A DNA stretch of 64,000 bases from Apiospora phragmitis (taxonomy: Eukaryota; Ascomycota; Sordariomycetes; Amphisphaeriales; Apiosporaceae): the NCBI GenBank assembly GCA_038363925.1, contig JAQQWL010000013.1, forward strand, positions 3,162,001 through 3,226,000, written 5' to 3'. Numbering within the stretch: position 1 is the stretch's first letter; each line of letters begins with the position of its first letter. The position numbers and the translations under genes were made by a program. The notes under the pieces are model-generated. The model saw nothing but the letters and a program-made list of their open reading frames with translations. It did no database searches and was not told the origin of the DNA. Below are positions 24,324 to 37,403 of the stretch, one piece after another.

Positions 24324-27300
24324 TATTACGACCTGACTTAAATAGGCGGCTAAGATCCACCGTCCGGCACGGAGCTAGGATAACCCGAGGCGTTTACGAA
24401 ATCCTATATAAAGAGCTAGTTTACGATAACGCCTTATTAATAACGATAGCTTTATTATACCGCTATAGAATATCGACGAATAATAATATAATAATAATAT
24501 ACCACGATTAGTTAATTAAGGATAGATTATAGTGAATAGGCGGGAATAAATAGATAGGAATAGATAAATAAGATAAGGCAAACGATAAAAGATAACCTAA
24601 AAGTTACGTGTAGATAAGATAAGGGAGCTACAAGATTACGACGCTCTTAGTAATCTAGGAGCGATAAGATCACGACGGGATCGTAACGCTCCTAGCGACC
24701 TAACTCGGATTAATAAAGGAGGGATTAGATATATAACGATAAACGTTCCCCTATATATTTTATATAGATATTTTTTATTTTAGTAATTAATTTAAATATT
24801 AATTTTAATTTATTAATAAAGTAAACAGTTTTAACGAAACTATTATAAATACTTTTAAACTTACGTACCTCGGTTACCTTTGTTTTTATAAGTTATTACT
24901 TATTATATCGATAAGAAGCGACTTTTATTGCACGTTCGGATATTTTCTCGTATTATTAATATAAACCTTAGTACGTCTTACTAGGTTTTTTTTTAAAACC
25001 TAGATAGCGTTCGTTATATTTTAATTACTTTTGTTCTTACGAGTTACTACTTAAACCCTTAAGTAATAGTACCATAAGAACTATATCTATACCTAGCCCT
25101 AATAATACCGTCCGATAAGGAAAGGCCCCTATTACCACCCTTAGTACCTCCTAACGGGACCTTATTATAGACGTCGATAGCGATAATAGCGACGACGAAT
25201 TTATACGATAAACGCTAGTTAAACGAATTAAGGAATTCGAATAAGAGAGTACTAATTATTAATATTATTACGTTAAACTCGAAAAAGAGTGTAATGAGCT
25301 CTTAATTAAGGGCACCTTAGGATAGATATTTTACGATATTAATAAATTACGCGAAGAGGTACGTCTTTTCTATATAGCCGTTAATATTATTTAAACCTTT
25401 ATTATATTAAAGAAGGGTATAAAGATTAGTACGTTAATACCTTTTAACGAAATAAGCGGAAATTTCCGAAGCTTTTTTATTTAAGTTAAAGCTTATTAAT
25501 AATTTTATAAAGGGATGTTTTAAGACTTTATTTAACGAGTTATTTATATTGCCTTGTTTTTTAAAAGTAAGGTATTCGTTTAGTTCGAACTTTATTTAAA
25601 TAAACTCGTAAAAAACGACTAATAAATTAAGCTATACCGCATAGAGGTATAGCGTATTTTGAGAGTTACGACGGCTTTGAATAAGCTTTTAAGTTACTCT
25701 TTTAGGACCCCGACGAAAAGTGACAGGCGGAGAGGGAACTTAAAACCTTTAAGTAAAAAGGGTTAGCCGCTTTTTATATAGCTGAGTTCTAGCGTATTAT
25801 AGTTCGATTAAATTATACCGAAGCTATGAAAATTATAATATATTATTAAGGATTAAAGGATAATATTAAGAACGAATTTAGCCGGCTCGACGCCCCCGAT
25901 AATTTATTTTCGTATATAGAGTTTATTATTAAGATCGATACTCGTATATACGAACGACGCCGCGAGAAGTAAAGCGGACTTTAGCGGTAGATTAGTCGAA
26001 TTTAAGCTAATACGAGGCGACTATGTTAATATAATTATATGCCGTTTAAAAATATTATAACGTATAGTTATTATAATAGGCTTATAGATCTTGATATTAC
26101 TAAATATAATAAATAGGATAGGAAGTTACGCGTTATTTGTTATAATTATTAAAAACTAGGATATTATATTCGAAAATATCGAGTATTAAAGAAAAACTTT
26201 TAACGAGTTTTAAAGGGACGATATGTTAATATTATTAAAGTAGAGGATATTTTTATAGTAATTATTAAAAATAGTAACGTTACCGTTAAATACGGCGGCC
26301 TATCCTAAATAGTTTATTATAATAATAGGTGCACCTCTTATTTAGCGGATAAGGAAGGTACCGGATAGTTTTTTAAAGCCCCGGAAGGTAAGGAGGACTA
26401 TAGCCGGAGCGTTGCGATAATGCGAAGGGAGTAACCCTTTTTTTATAACGGAAATAATAATTTAATAAATAATATTATAAGTTAATTAAAATAATTAATA
26501 AACTATGAACGTCTAATAAGCATATTAATAAACGAGTTAATAAACGAGATCGCTAAATTTAGAGATTTTAAAACTAACGAATAGTTAGTTATCCTAGGTA
26601 TCCTTTACCTCGGTTCGAAATATTTATATTAAGTACTTATTACGGCCGGTTTTAATTAAGAAATTTACGGTAATTACGTAGTAAAGGACGACTTACGAAT
26701 TTCCCTTATTTACGAAAGGTATTTTACGCTTTTATAAATCTCGTACGTATATAACGTTTATACGAAATACCTCGCGGAGAAACTTAAATATAAGTAGTTT
26801 CCCCGAAGGATTAGTAAACGACTTATTATGTAACTATACCTGGATTATATTATTAAAAAAATCTGAACGTTAATTTTAAACGGACGACGCGCGTACCTAT
26901 TAATATAAAAAGACTTACGGTGGTTACGATAGTACTACTTAGAAGGACGAGATTAGAGGGAGTGCTTTGAGGACTAATACTTTAAATACGCTTAAAAAAA
27001 ATCGCGAGCTTATAGATATCTAAAGGAGAGCGCTTAACGCTCTTAGGATATATAAGTATATACTTAATAAGAGGACCCTTTTAATATATTAAAGAATTTA
27101 TAAAGCGTTTATAAATTACCGCGAATTTAATAAACCTTCGAATTATTAGAAGAACCCGAATTTTAAATATTAAGGATAGTATTTTATATAAAAAAAGTAT
27201 AGAAACACTTCCGTTAACGTATTAAAAAGCACCTTATAGAGAACGAAAGGGAATAATAGCGACGATATAAAGATCGATCGCGGGATATCGTTAATAATCT

Positions 27301-30300
27301 ATAGACGTAGCGTTCGGGAAATGGACGCCGCCTATTATAAAGGGACGATAATAGGCGGACCAAGATAGGTCCCTATATTAAATAACGGATAATCGAGCTA
27401 TTTATAAGTATATTATATTAATACTAGGCGTAAAAAGAGTCTATATTAAAACATTACTCGATAGCGGAGCGTAAAGAAACTATATTTTATTACGAATTAT
27501 TAATTACTTCGAACTCGAATAGTAGGAGAAAAAACGCTTTATACCGATTTAAAACCGTTAATAAAGGACTTATAACGTATAACGATAAAGAAGTACGGAA
27601 AGAAGTCGTGAACTTTTTAATTAATATTAAAAGACGTTATAAACGAATTACGTATAATATTATAGACGTTATAAAATATAATATAATTTTAAAAATACCT
27701 TAATTACGGGTAAATAATTTTAAAATTAATTAAAAAATAAGTTAATTTTAATAAAATATATTAGGAAGAGGTTTAATTAATAAGTAGCGGTTTAAAAAGC
27801 GACCTTTTAATAAACTTAAAATTCTTAAAATATGTATTATTATTAAAAAGCCTAAGCTAAATATTATAATAATTATATTAAAAAAGTATCGATAATTCGA
27901 AATACTTTTTAATAAAAGATTAGAAATAGGCTTACCGTTTTATATATGGTGAAATTATGAAATATTTTTTGAAAATAAAAAGGAACGCTTATTTATACCT
28001 ATATATAAACTTAACTAGGAGCATAAATAAGCGCTAAAAGAGTATATTATAAAAAATTTCGAGAAACGAGTTATCTAAATATCCACATTACTAGCAAGCT
28101 TCCCTATCCTCTTCGTTCTAAAAAAGAGCAAGGACGGGAAACCTAAATGGCGTATATACATCGATTATTAAAAGCTTAATGAAATCATTATTAAAAACCG
28201 ATACCCTTTACTTTTAATTAGTGATTTACGGAATAGATTATTATACGTTAAAATTTTTAGAATACTCGACCTGCTTAACGTATATAACTTAATTTGAATT
28301 AAAAAAGGAGAAAAATAGAAAACCGCGTTCCGAACTAAGTACGGTTATTTTAAATACTAAGTTATGCCGTTTAACTTAATTAATATATTAACTAACTTTT
28401 AATCTATAATTAATTATATTTTATAAAAATACCTCGATAAGTTTATTATAATATACCTCGATAATATCCTTATCTACTCCGAAAATAACGAGCAATACCG
28501 AAAGTATATAAAGCTAATACTTTAAAAGTTATAAGATATTAACCTACTAATCTACCTAGAAAAGAGCGAATTCTACTAATGATCTGTTACTTTCGTAAGA
28601 TATATAATATTTCCGGGCGAAATCCGAATAGAACTTTTAAAAATTTTAACAATTAAAAAGTAGCTTACGCCTATAAGCGTTATAGAAATCAAATCCTTTT
28701 TAAAATTAATTAATTATTACCAGATTTTCGTTCCCGGATTTAACAGGATAGCGATACCCTTAACAAACCTGATAAAGAAGGATAAATTATTTTAATAAAT
28801 TGAAAAAGAAGATAAAACCTTTTACGATATTAAGGAACGAATTTTTAACGAATTAATACTTTACGTAATAAAACTGTTTAAACTTTTTAAAGTTAAAACC
28901 GATATATTAAACTATAAGATTAAAAAATAATTAAATTAACGAAACGATAACGGAAAATCGTACCCCGTTATATTTTTTTTAAAAAAGCTTAACGAATTAG
29001 AGCTTAATTACTAAATTTATAATAAAGAGTTAATAGCTATTATTAAAACTTGCGAAGAATAGAGATATTATTTTAACGGAATAATAAAACTAGTTAAGGT
29101 TTATACCGATTATAAAAACCTTACGACGTTTATTATTATTAAAAAACTAAATAAATAATAAGTACGATAGTTTAAATTCCTTTCAAAATTTAACTTTACT
29201 ATTATCTACCGGAAGGGTAATAAGAATAGTCGCGCCGACACGTTAAGCCGACGACCGGACTATTAAAAAGAGATTCCGCCCGAAACGCGAATAATTCTTA
29301 CTTATAATTAAAACGGTAACCTTATACCTTTAAAATAATTAAACGCTACGAACCACGTCTAGTATAACGACGACTAGGTTACTAAGTTTTAATAATTTAA
29401 TTAGAACCTCGACCCCATAAATTACTTTAGGGATTACCTCGAAGACCGCGACGGTTTTACCTTTTATTAAAATAAGATCTATATCTTTAAACAGTGCCGC
29501 GAAGATTTTATCCGAGAATTCCACGAGTACCCCGCATACGGACACTAAAGAATATTTAAAACCTAAAAAAAGATTATTAAATAATTCGACTATAGAAACC
29601 TTAAACTAATCGTGGCTAAAGTGATCGATAAATATAACCTCTATAATAAGGCTAAAGCCGCCAGATATCGACCATACGGAGAATTACAGCCGATCCCACC
29701 ACTAGATAAAGTATAGAAAACCATTACACTTAATTTTATCGTTAAGCTGCCCTTATTAAAAAAACCCTTAACCAAGACCGATTACGATAGTATTTTAATA
29801 ATTACGAATAAACTTACGAAATATACCTACTTCCTACCGTATAAGAAATTAAGCGATATTAACGACCTAGCGTACACATTCCTTCGAATAATCGTTAGCT
29901 AGCACGGGCTACCCGAAACGATTATTTCCGATAGAGATAAATTATTTACCGCTAAATTCTAGAAGTTACTTATAATATAATTTAGAGTTAAGTATAAACT
30001 ATTTACGGCTTACTACCCCTAAATGGATAAATAAACCGAGCGGATAAATTAAACCTTAAAATAGTATTTACGCTATTATATTAATTACGAATAAAATAAT
30101 TAGGTATAATTATTATTTATAACTTAATTCGTTTATAATAGTATAAATAACGAAGCTACGCGTATTTTATTATTCCGAATAAATTACGGGTATAACCTGG
30201 AAATTATTAGAAAGCTTTTAAAAGGAGAATTAATATTAATTACGATTATATAAGTCGAAAAATTAAAGGAACTTTAAATTATATTATAATAAAACCTTAC

Positions 30301-32156
30301 CTTCTTCTAATAGCGAATAAAGGGATACGCCGACCAGGCAAGGTTAAAGGGATTAACCTTTAGAGAGGGAGAAAAGGTCTACTTCTTACGACGAAACATT
30401 AAAACAAAATAATTAAGCGATAAATTAGATTTTAAAAAAATAAGACTATTTAAAATCGTAAAAGCTATTTTAAAAACTAATTATTAATTATCGCTACTTA
30501 AAATAATATAGATACACTTTATATTTTATATCTTATTATTCGAGCTAGCGGTTAAAAATACCCCGATTAATATATAATTAAAGGTTATAATAAATTAGTA
30601 TAAATACGAAGTCGAAAAAATTATTAATAAAAAAAAACTAAACGAAAATATTAATACCTCGTTTAATAAAAAGGTTACCTATTTAAAAATAATACTTAAA
30701 AATTTAAAAAACACTTAGCGAACGCCGCGGAGGAGCTTCGAGAGTTCGAATAGCAAGATCAGCGGGAGGCACCAAAAGGCCCAAACCCCCGAAATCAGCC
30801 AGACCCAAGGAAGCCCAGTCCACGTTAAGAGGAACGCCTATAAGCTAAAGGTTTCCCACTAGATAACTCTCGTAACCCTCTAAAATAAAGAGGATATTAT
30901 CCTTCTTATTTAATTCCTCTATATTATAACTAAATAAATCGGCACCCCTTTCTTTTACTTTCCGACGAATCTTCCGGATCCGCGATAACCGACCCGCCGC
31001 TTCAACAAGCTAAGACTAAAGTTCAACTAACTCCGAATATAACGATAAAAGTTTCTCGCTTATAGCCTCCTTATCTTCGTCTAACTTACGCTATTACGTT
31101 AAAACCTTTTTTAAAAACGAAACTATTAAAAACTTATCGTATAAACAACCACGATTTACATATTTTTCGTAACGCGAAAAACGATCCGAAATACGGTAAT
31201 TAAACTTTTTATTCTTAAAATAATACGAATAAAATATATCGATTAAATAATTATTAAAAATAATAAAATAATAAAGAAAAAAATACTCGTAAATTTTAAC
31301 GGAAAACTTTTTAACACGATTTAATATTATAATAAAAATAAAAAATAAAAACTTACAAAAAATCCCGATATAATAAGAGAATAACGAGTATTTATAACGA
31401 TTAATTATTTTAAAATAAAATAATAAAGAGAGGAGAGATGATATTACAACCTGACTTAAATAGGCGGCTAAGATCTACCGTCCGGCACGGAGCTAAAATA
31501 ACCCGAAGCGTTTATAAAATTTTATATAAAAAGCCAGTCTATAATAACGCTTTATTAATAATAATAGCCTTATTATACCGCTATAAAATATTAACGAATA
31601 ATAATACGATAATAATATACTACGATTAACTAATTAAGGATAAACCACGGTAAATAGGCGGGAATAAATAAATAAAAATAAATAAATAGGATAAGGCAGA
31701 CGATAAAAAATAACCTAAAAGTCACGTATAGATAAGATAAGGGAGCTATAAAATTACGACGCTCTTAATAATCTAGGAGCGATAAGATTACGACGCTCTT
31801 AATAATCCAAGAGCGACGAGATTATAACGCTCCTAGTAACCTAACTCGGATTAATAAAAAAAGGATTAAATATATAACGATAAACGTTCCCTTATATATT
31901 TTATATAAATATTCTTTGTTTTAATAATTAATTTAAGTATTAATCTTAACTTATTAATAAAATAAACAGTTTTAACGAAACTATTATAAATACTTTTAAA
32001 CCTACGTTCCTCGATTACCTTCATTCTTATAAACTATTACTTATTATATCGATAAAAAGCGACTTCTATCGCACGTTCGGATACTCTTTCGTATTATTAA
32101 TATAAACTTATACGTCTTACTAGGTTTCTTTTAAAACCTAGATAGCGTTCGTTATA
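24324..32156 (+). mobile_element. Ty3/gypsy-like retrotransposon D (forward), complete with both LTRs, inside element C
   Basis: LTRs lie at 24324-25018 and 31442-32156 (695 and 715 bp). The flanking duplication is CTAGA (24319-24323) and TTAGA (32157-32161), one RIP change apart. A polypurine tract AAAGAGAGGAGAGATGA ends at 31441. The order of readable remnants is that of a Ty3 element: gag about 25.2-25.9 kb; a zinc knuckle near 26.13-26.17 kb (CYN..KLGYYIRK, cysteines lost); protease with LLDSGA near 27.45 kb; reverse transcriptase 28.1-28.6 kb (FVLKKSKDGKPKWRIYIDY); and integrase 29.7-30.1 kb (HGLPETIISDRDKLFTAKF). No frame is intact. Total 7.83 kb. Confidence 0.85.
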
Positions 32157-32301
32157 TTAGAGGCCGAAGCGGACTCGAAATATTAATAAGCGATAATAGT
32201 AAGTAAATTGCTATACTTTAATAAAAAAGTATATATCTTTAAGTAAACGTTATTTCGAGTATAGTTATTATAAGTATATTATAATAACCTTTTTAACGGC
32301 T

Positions 32302-32930
32302 TGTAACGAACGCTATCTGGGTTCTAAAAGAAACCTAGTAAGACGTACTGGGGTTTATGTTAGCAATACGAGAGGTATCCGAACGTGCGATAGAAGTCGC
32401 TTCTATCGATATAATAGGCAATAGCTCGCAGGAACGGAGGTAACTAAGGTACGTGGGCTTAGGGTATTCACAATAGTTTCGTTAAGGCTGTTTACCTCAC
32501 TAATAGGTTAAGATTAATATTTAAATTAATTACTGAAGTAGAGAGTGTCTATATAAAATACATAGGGGAACGTCCATCGTTATATATCCAATCCCTCCTT
32601 TATTAATCTGTTACTGCTCAGTGATCTCTTCTAAGCGTGCTCGGTGTTGCTCAGTGATCGCCCCTAATCACGCTCTGCGCCGCTTAGTGATCTCGCCTAA
32701 GCGTTTGCCGTGCCACGTGACTTGCTGTCGGTCGTCGTTACTTTGCGGGCGCATTCGCCCCATCGTCGGGCGTGGCGGTGGCGTTGCTCGTTATTGAGGA
32801 AGGTCTGGTTTCGTGTTCATATAGCTGGCGGTACGGTCCGTGGCTATGGTATCGTAGCCCGTTCGGGGCATGGTAGTTCCGTGCCGGTGAGTGGGGTCTT
32901 TTGGCCGCATGGTTAGGTCGGGTTGTAACA
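32302..32930 (-). repeat. Solo LTR of the B/D family, almost free of RIP
   Basis: The sequence has intact TG...CA ends (TGTAACGAACG...GGTTGTAACA) and an exact duplication CGGCT (32297-32301 and 32931-32935). It matches the LTRs of B and D but keeps normal GC content, while the sequence on both sides is strongly RIP-shifted. Internal CTCAGTGATC-like repeats lie near 32.63-32.7 kb. The 68-codon ORF at 32710-32916 lies inside it and is not a gene. It is probably a late arrival that lost its internal region by recombination. Confidence 0.85.
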
Positions 32931-32935
32931 CGGCT

Positions 32936-35699
32936 ATTTTAAGCGCGATTATATAATAAAACTCTTTGAAAGAAAGTTTTATTAGCCCGATTTATAAAAG
33001 AACGTGGTTACGTATATAGAAGCTTATGTTATATATCTCGGCTCTAAGGCGAAATATTACTGTTCGTACGGTAAACTTACTTTATTACTTTAGCCTAGCC
33101 GTTTAGGAGAAAAGTATAATATGGATTTTAATATAGGCCTGTTTAACTCTTTTTATAGATAATAGTTCGTCGATATTATCTTTATAATAATAAATTAATA
33201 TAATAAGTTATCCTTTTTTTTCCTGTATCGAAAATAATTAATACCGCTAAGCTAATATAACAATTTTATAAGAAGATCGAGTATTAATTTAACAGCTTAA
33301 AGGGGCTCTTTTCGAATAAGGGCTCGATTTTTATTAATAATTTCTAATTATAACTTTATTTTAAAAATAAAGTGAAATTAAAGTATTCGACGGTATTTTA
33401 TTTATAAATAAATAGCTAAACTGAGAAAATAAATTAAATTCTCGAAATATATTTAAGGTATTACGTAACGGAATACCTTAAATTATAACCGAATTTATTA
33501 TATATAGTATTTTATATTATTAATTTTTTAATAAATTTAATAATAAAGTTATCGTTATTTAAAACTATATATAATTATTAATTAAATTTTTATATATTCG
33601 TTAAAAATAACTCTCCCGCGAAAAAAGTATTAATAATTAAAAATAAGCTATTAAAACTATGAAATTTACGAATAAGAATAAGAAAATATTAAAAAAAGTA
33701 ATAAAATTTTAAACGAAATATTATAATTTTTATTATAAATTAATTATTTTTAAGGTCGGATAAATAGTAGGGCTTTTTATTAAGAACTTAAAGGTCTAAA
33801 ATAGGAAACTGGCCTTAAAGTTTGTCGGTCCGTTCCGAGTTCTCGAGCGTATCGGGACGTTAGTGTACCGGCTGGCCTTATTAAAGAAGTACTCCCGCTT
33901 TTACGATATATTCCCTATCTAGTTATTAGAGTTATAGAAGGTAATATCCTTTAATACCCTGCCGATATCGGAGTTAAAGGATAACGGGGAGTAGGAAGTA
34001 GAGGAGGTTAAGTAAAAGATGCGTTAAGAAAGGCGATAATATTACTTAATAAAGTAAAAGGGTTAGCCCGCCGAATATAATTAATAAGAACCGGCTAAAA
34101 ACTTAATAAACGCTTTTACGAAAGTGGCTTAATACGAAAAAAAGAACTAGGTTATATTACTAGTTATAAAACGGAGAGGCAGGTTTTATAAATTATTATT
34201 ATAAAGGTAAAACCGGCTTCGAAACCCTTATTATTTATTTATTTAATTAATCTGAAAAGAGGCCGAAGCCGGACCCCGATAAGATTCGAACCTACTTATT
34301 TAAATAGTAAAATTAGAAAATCTACGCTTTATTAATCGGCTATGGGGTTTATATTACGCCGGGGAATTTATTTTATTACGAAAAGGAAATTAGAACGAAA
34401 ACCTAACGGTATAATTATTTAAAACGCTAAGCCTAAAGGGCCTAACTCGTTTTTAAAATAAATAGCCTAGTTTTCGGCGATATCTTTATAAAAGGAGGCG
34501 AGAAATACGAAAGCTCGTTTTTTAATAAAATTAAAGGCTATATTTTAAATAGTAAAGCCGCGGTTGTAACGGAGAAAGCGTAATAAAATTATAGTTTCGA
34601 AAGCGTCGGCTTTTTTTATAATTTAACGAAACATTAACGGAATAGGCCCGTAATTAATAAATATAAAGTATTTATAATATTAATATCGAAAAAGGCGAAA
34701 CGTTTACGTAAGGCGTCTTTTCGCGAAGCGTACTCTTAGCGGTAAACGATTAGGCTTATTTATTCGTAATATTACCGTTAATAAAACGGGGTCGGGACCT
34801 AAAAGCTTACCGTGAAAATCCTATTACCTTAATAAAATTCTTCGAGCCGGAGATTCCGAACTCGGCCTTATAACTTTTTACCACGCGGTAAAAAGAGATA
34901 ACGAAACGGCATAAAATATTACCCGCACGGCGGCGGAGCTTAATAAAAAAAATAAAGGCATTATTATTATTAACCTTTTAAAAATACTTTATTAAGCCCG
35001 AAAACACGATAGCAACGATTTAGAAATTTCTAACTAACGCGTTAAGGAGCTTATTAAAAGAATTTAATTAAAACGCCCCGAAAACGAATCGATACGATAA
35101 ACTTATAGCTTCGTAAGTTTTATTATTATTATAATAACTTACCTTAAGGTTGAACTAATCGTAAACTAGAGATCGGGGGTTAGTAAAAAAATAATTAAAC
35201 TCGGGGCGCTCGTTAATAAAGGGTTTATAGGCGGAAGCCTACGACAAAACGTAAGAATAATAGGACGAATCGGGCGTAATAAATAAAATACCGCCGTCGT
35301 AATTATTAAATAGCTAAGTACGTTAAAAAGCGGCGGTTATTATAATATAAAAAAAGAGATTCGTAATAGTTTCTATTTAGAGGCGTATAAATAAACGACG
35401 AGATTGTGATGCGAAACGACGGATTATTATTAATCGAAGCGGAAAGAGTTAATTAAATCTTAGGATAAACTTATCCTAAAATTATAAAGGGCTTATCGCG
35501 ATTATTTATATATTTACTTAAAAATATTTATTAACGCGTTAATAATATAATACGCGATCCCTTTACTTTTATTTACCCTATACCCTTATTACCCCTTATT
35601 AAAGTACTTTGCGAAAATTACAGGATATATTCGTTTTTACTACTTAAAGATCTTACGCTAAAGATATAGTAAGAACTATTAAATAAAAGAGGGGATAAT
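32936..35699 (+). mobile_element. 3' half of element C: integrase and downstream region, RIP-degraded
   Basis: After the solo LTR, the reading on the + strand gives integrase-like text (MDFNIGL, then a GLPD-type region lost to stops) between 33.1 and 33.5 kb. The 33.5-35.7 kb stretch contains more protein-like but unreadable sequence and the tRNA-like segment at 34272-34348. It ends in the polypurine tract before the LTR at 35700. Confidence 0.5.
34272..34348 (-). other. RIP-mutated tRNA-like segment
   Basis: Read on the reverse strand, the sequence contains an A-box-like TAGCCGATTAATAAAGCG and a B box GGTTCGAATC at the right spacing, and the ends pair as an acceptor stem (AACCCCA with CGGGGTC). 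The two mismatches, and the A positions in the A box, are what RIP would make from G. The anticodon loop reads TTTCTAA, and the variable region is long, as in Leu/Ser-type tRNAs. It is likely a tRNA fossil or the head of a tRNA-derived element, not a working tRNA. Confidence 0.4.
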
Positions 35700-36437
35700 T
35701 ATAACAAAATAAAAGAAATATCCGTATATCCTATAGCTTCCGGGCCCCTCTCCTTCTAGTTTTTTTATAATATCCCACATTCCCGTAGAGAACATATACG
35801 GGATAAGCGTTAGCTTTATTCTATCACACCTGCATACTGCCAATACCTAGGGATCGATACACTTTCACATTTTTCCGCCTGTCGCTTTTCGTCGGGGTCT
35901 TGAAAGAGTGACTTAAAGACGTATTCGAAGCCGTCGTAGCTTTCGAAAATGCGTTATACCTCCGTGCGGTATAACTTAACTTACTAGTTATTTTTTACGA
36001 GTTCGTCTAAGTAAGGTTTAAACCAAGCGAATACCTTACCTTTAAAAAACAAGGCGGCGTGGATAACTCATTAAGTAACGTTTTAAAACATCCTTTTATA
36101 GAATCGCTAATAAGCTTTAATTTAAACGAGGAAGCTTTAAAAGTTTCCGCTTATCCCGTTAAAAAGTGTTAGCGTACTAATTTTTATACCCTTTTTTAAT
36201 ATAATAAGGGTTTAAATAATATTAATAATTATATAAAAAAGACGTACTTTTTTATATAGCTTATTAATATTATAAAGTATTTATTCTAAAGTACCTTTAA
36301 CTAGGAGCTCGTTACGCTCCTTTTTAAACTTAACGTAATAATATTAATAATTAACGCTTTTTTATTCGAGTTCTTTAATTCGTTTAGCTAACGCTTATTA
36401 AGTAAGTTCGTTATTACTATCGTTACTATTAACGTCT

Positions 36438-36566
36438 TGTTACAGTACGTGTGGACTAACCACTGCGCCACAAAGCAAAAGCTTCGGAAATGACTCTTCG
36501 GGTCATTTCTATCCAATTCTACGCCTTAAGTGCTACCCGCGGGGGACCAACCCGCCGATCGTAACA
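36438..36566. mobile_element. 129-bp TG...CA element (family F, copy 2)
   Basis: This copy starts TGTTACAGTACG, ends CGTAACA, and is flanked by CGTCT (36433-36437 and 36567-36571). It is about 95 percent identical by eye to 4714-4843. In this copy the central hairpin is perfect: GAAATGAC and GTCATTTC around a TCTTCGG loop. It sits in the gag region of element B, which reads on after it, so it is a simple insertion. Confidence 0.75.
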
Positions 36567-36721
36567 CGTCTATAATAAAGTCCTATTAAAAAATATTAAA
36601 GGTGGCGGTAAGAGTCTTTCTTTATCGGATAATATTATTAAAGCTAAATATAAATATAGTTCTTATAATATTATTATTTAAAAGTTTAAGTAATAATTCG
36701 TAAGAATAAAAGTAATTAAAA

Positions 36722-37398
36722 TATAACGAATATTATCTAGGTTTTAAAAAAAACTTAATAAGACGTATTAAGGTTTATATTAATAATATAAAAAAGTATT
36801 TAAATATATAATAAAAGTCGTTTTTATTAATATAATAAGTAATAGTTTATAAAAACGAAAGTAACTAAAGTATATAAACTTTAAAAGTATTTATAATAAT
36901 TTCGTTAAAGTTATTTATTTTATTAATAAATTAAAATTAATATTTAAATTAATTACTAAAATAAAGAATATTTATATAAAATATATAAGGAATATTTATT
37001 ATTATATACCTAATCTTTTCTTTATTAATCTATTAGATCGCCCGTTGGCTCACGGTAATCCTATTATTAGCTCACGGTGATCCATCCCTTGGATCACGGT
37101 GATCCATTTTAGTAGCTCACTTGGAACGTCGTGATCCCGTGGCCCCTAGTTTATTGGCGGCGCGGTGATCTAGTTATTCCTTATTACGTAATACCTCCCT
37201 CGTTATTCTCCTAGGTCGGGCCTATTTTTTCGTTATTTAGGACATTTTTATAGTTACGTGCTTCTATAATATAGGGGAGTTTATATTAGTGTAGCTGGCG
37301 GGACGGTCGGTAGCTGTAACGTTGTAGCCTGGTCGGGGTATAGTAAACCCGTTCCGACGAGTAGGGTTTTAGCCGCATGGTTAGGTCGGGTTATAATA
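36722..37398 (-). repeat. 5' LTR of element B
   Basis: This LTR is 677 bp, heavily RIP-altered in its left half, and ends ...GGGTTATAATA. It is followed by CCGAA, the partner of the duplication at 14182-14186. Confidence 0.8.
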
Positions 37399-37403
37399 CC
37401 GAA

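Larger units (their letters stand above)
20553..35869 (+). mobile_element. Ty3/gypsy-like retrotransposon C (forward), with element D and a solo LTR nested in it
   Basis: Short LTRs lie at 20553-20723 (171 bp) and 35700-35869 (170 bp). Both start TATAACA (for TGTAACA) and end with an altered CTTTCACA. The flanks are TTTTT on both sides (20548-20552, 35870-35874); the matching site in element D reads CCTCT on this strand, so RIP made the T run. A polypurine tract AAAAGAGGGGATAA precedes the 3' LTR. A reverse transcriptase is readable near 22.88-23.1 kb ([10 protein letters not shown]), and an integrase core near 33.1-33.5 kb. Net length is about 6.85 kb. Everything is RIP-degraded. It is a different family from B and D, with LTRs four times shorter. 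Confidence 0.8.
14187..37398 (-). mobile_element. Ty3/gypsy-like retrotransposon B (reverse orientation), interrupted by element C and a 129-bp element
   Basis: LTRs of 677 bp each lie at 14187-14863 (3' LTR) and 36722-37398 (5' LTR). The flanking duplication is exact: CCGAA at 14182-14186 and 37399-37403. Net length without nested elements is about 7.76 kb. On the reverse strand a reverse transcriptase block is readable near 18.05-18.2 kb (KDGKPKWRIYIDY followed by LNEIIIKNRYP). Integrase-equivalent sequence lies near 16.2-16.6 kb and gag near 35.9-36.7 kb. The gag is cut at 20.55/35.87 kb by element C. All coding is destroyed by RIP-type transitions. It belongs to the same family as element D and the solo LTR at 32302. 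Confidence 0.85.

Noticed and set aside
32710..32916. 68-codon ORF in GC-normal sequence
   Set aside because: It lies fully inside the solo LTR at 32302-32930, so it is LTR sequence and not a gene.
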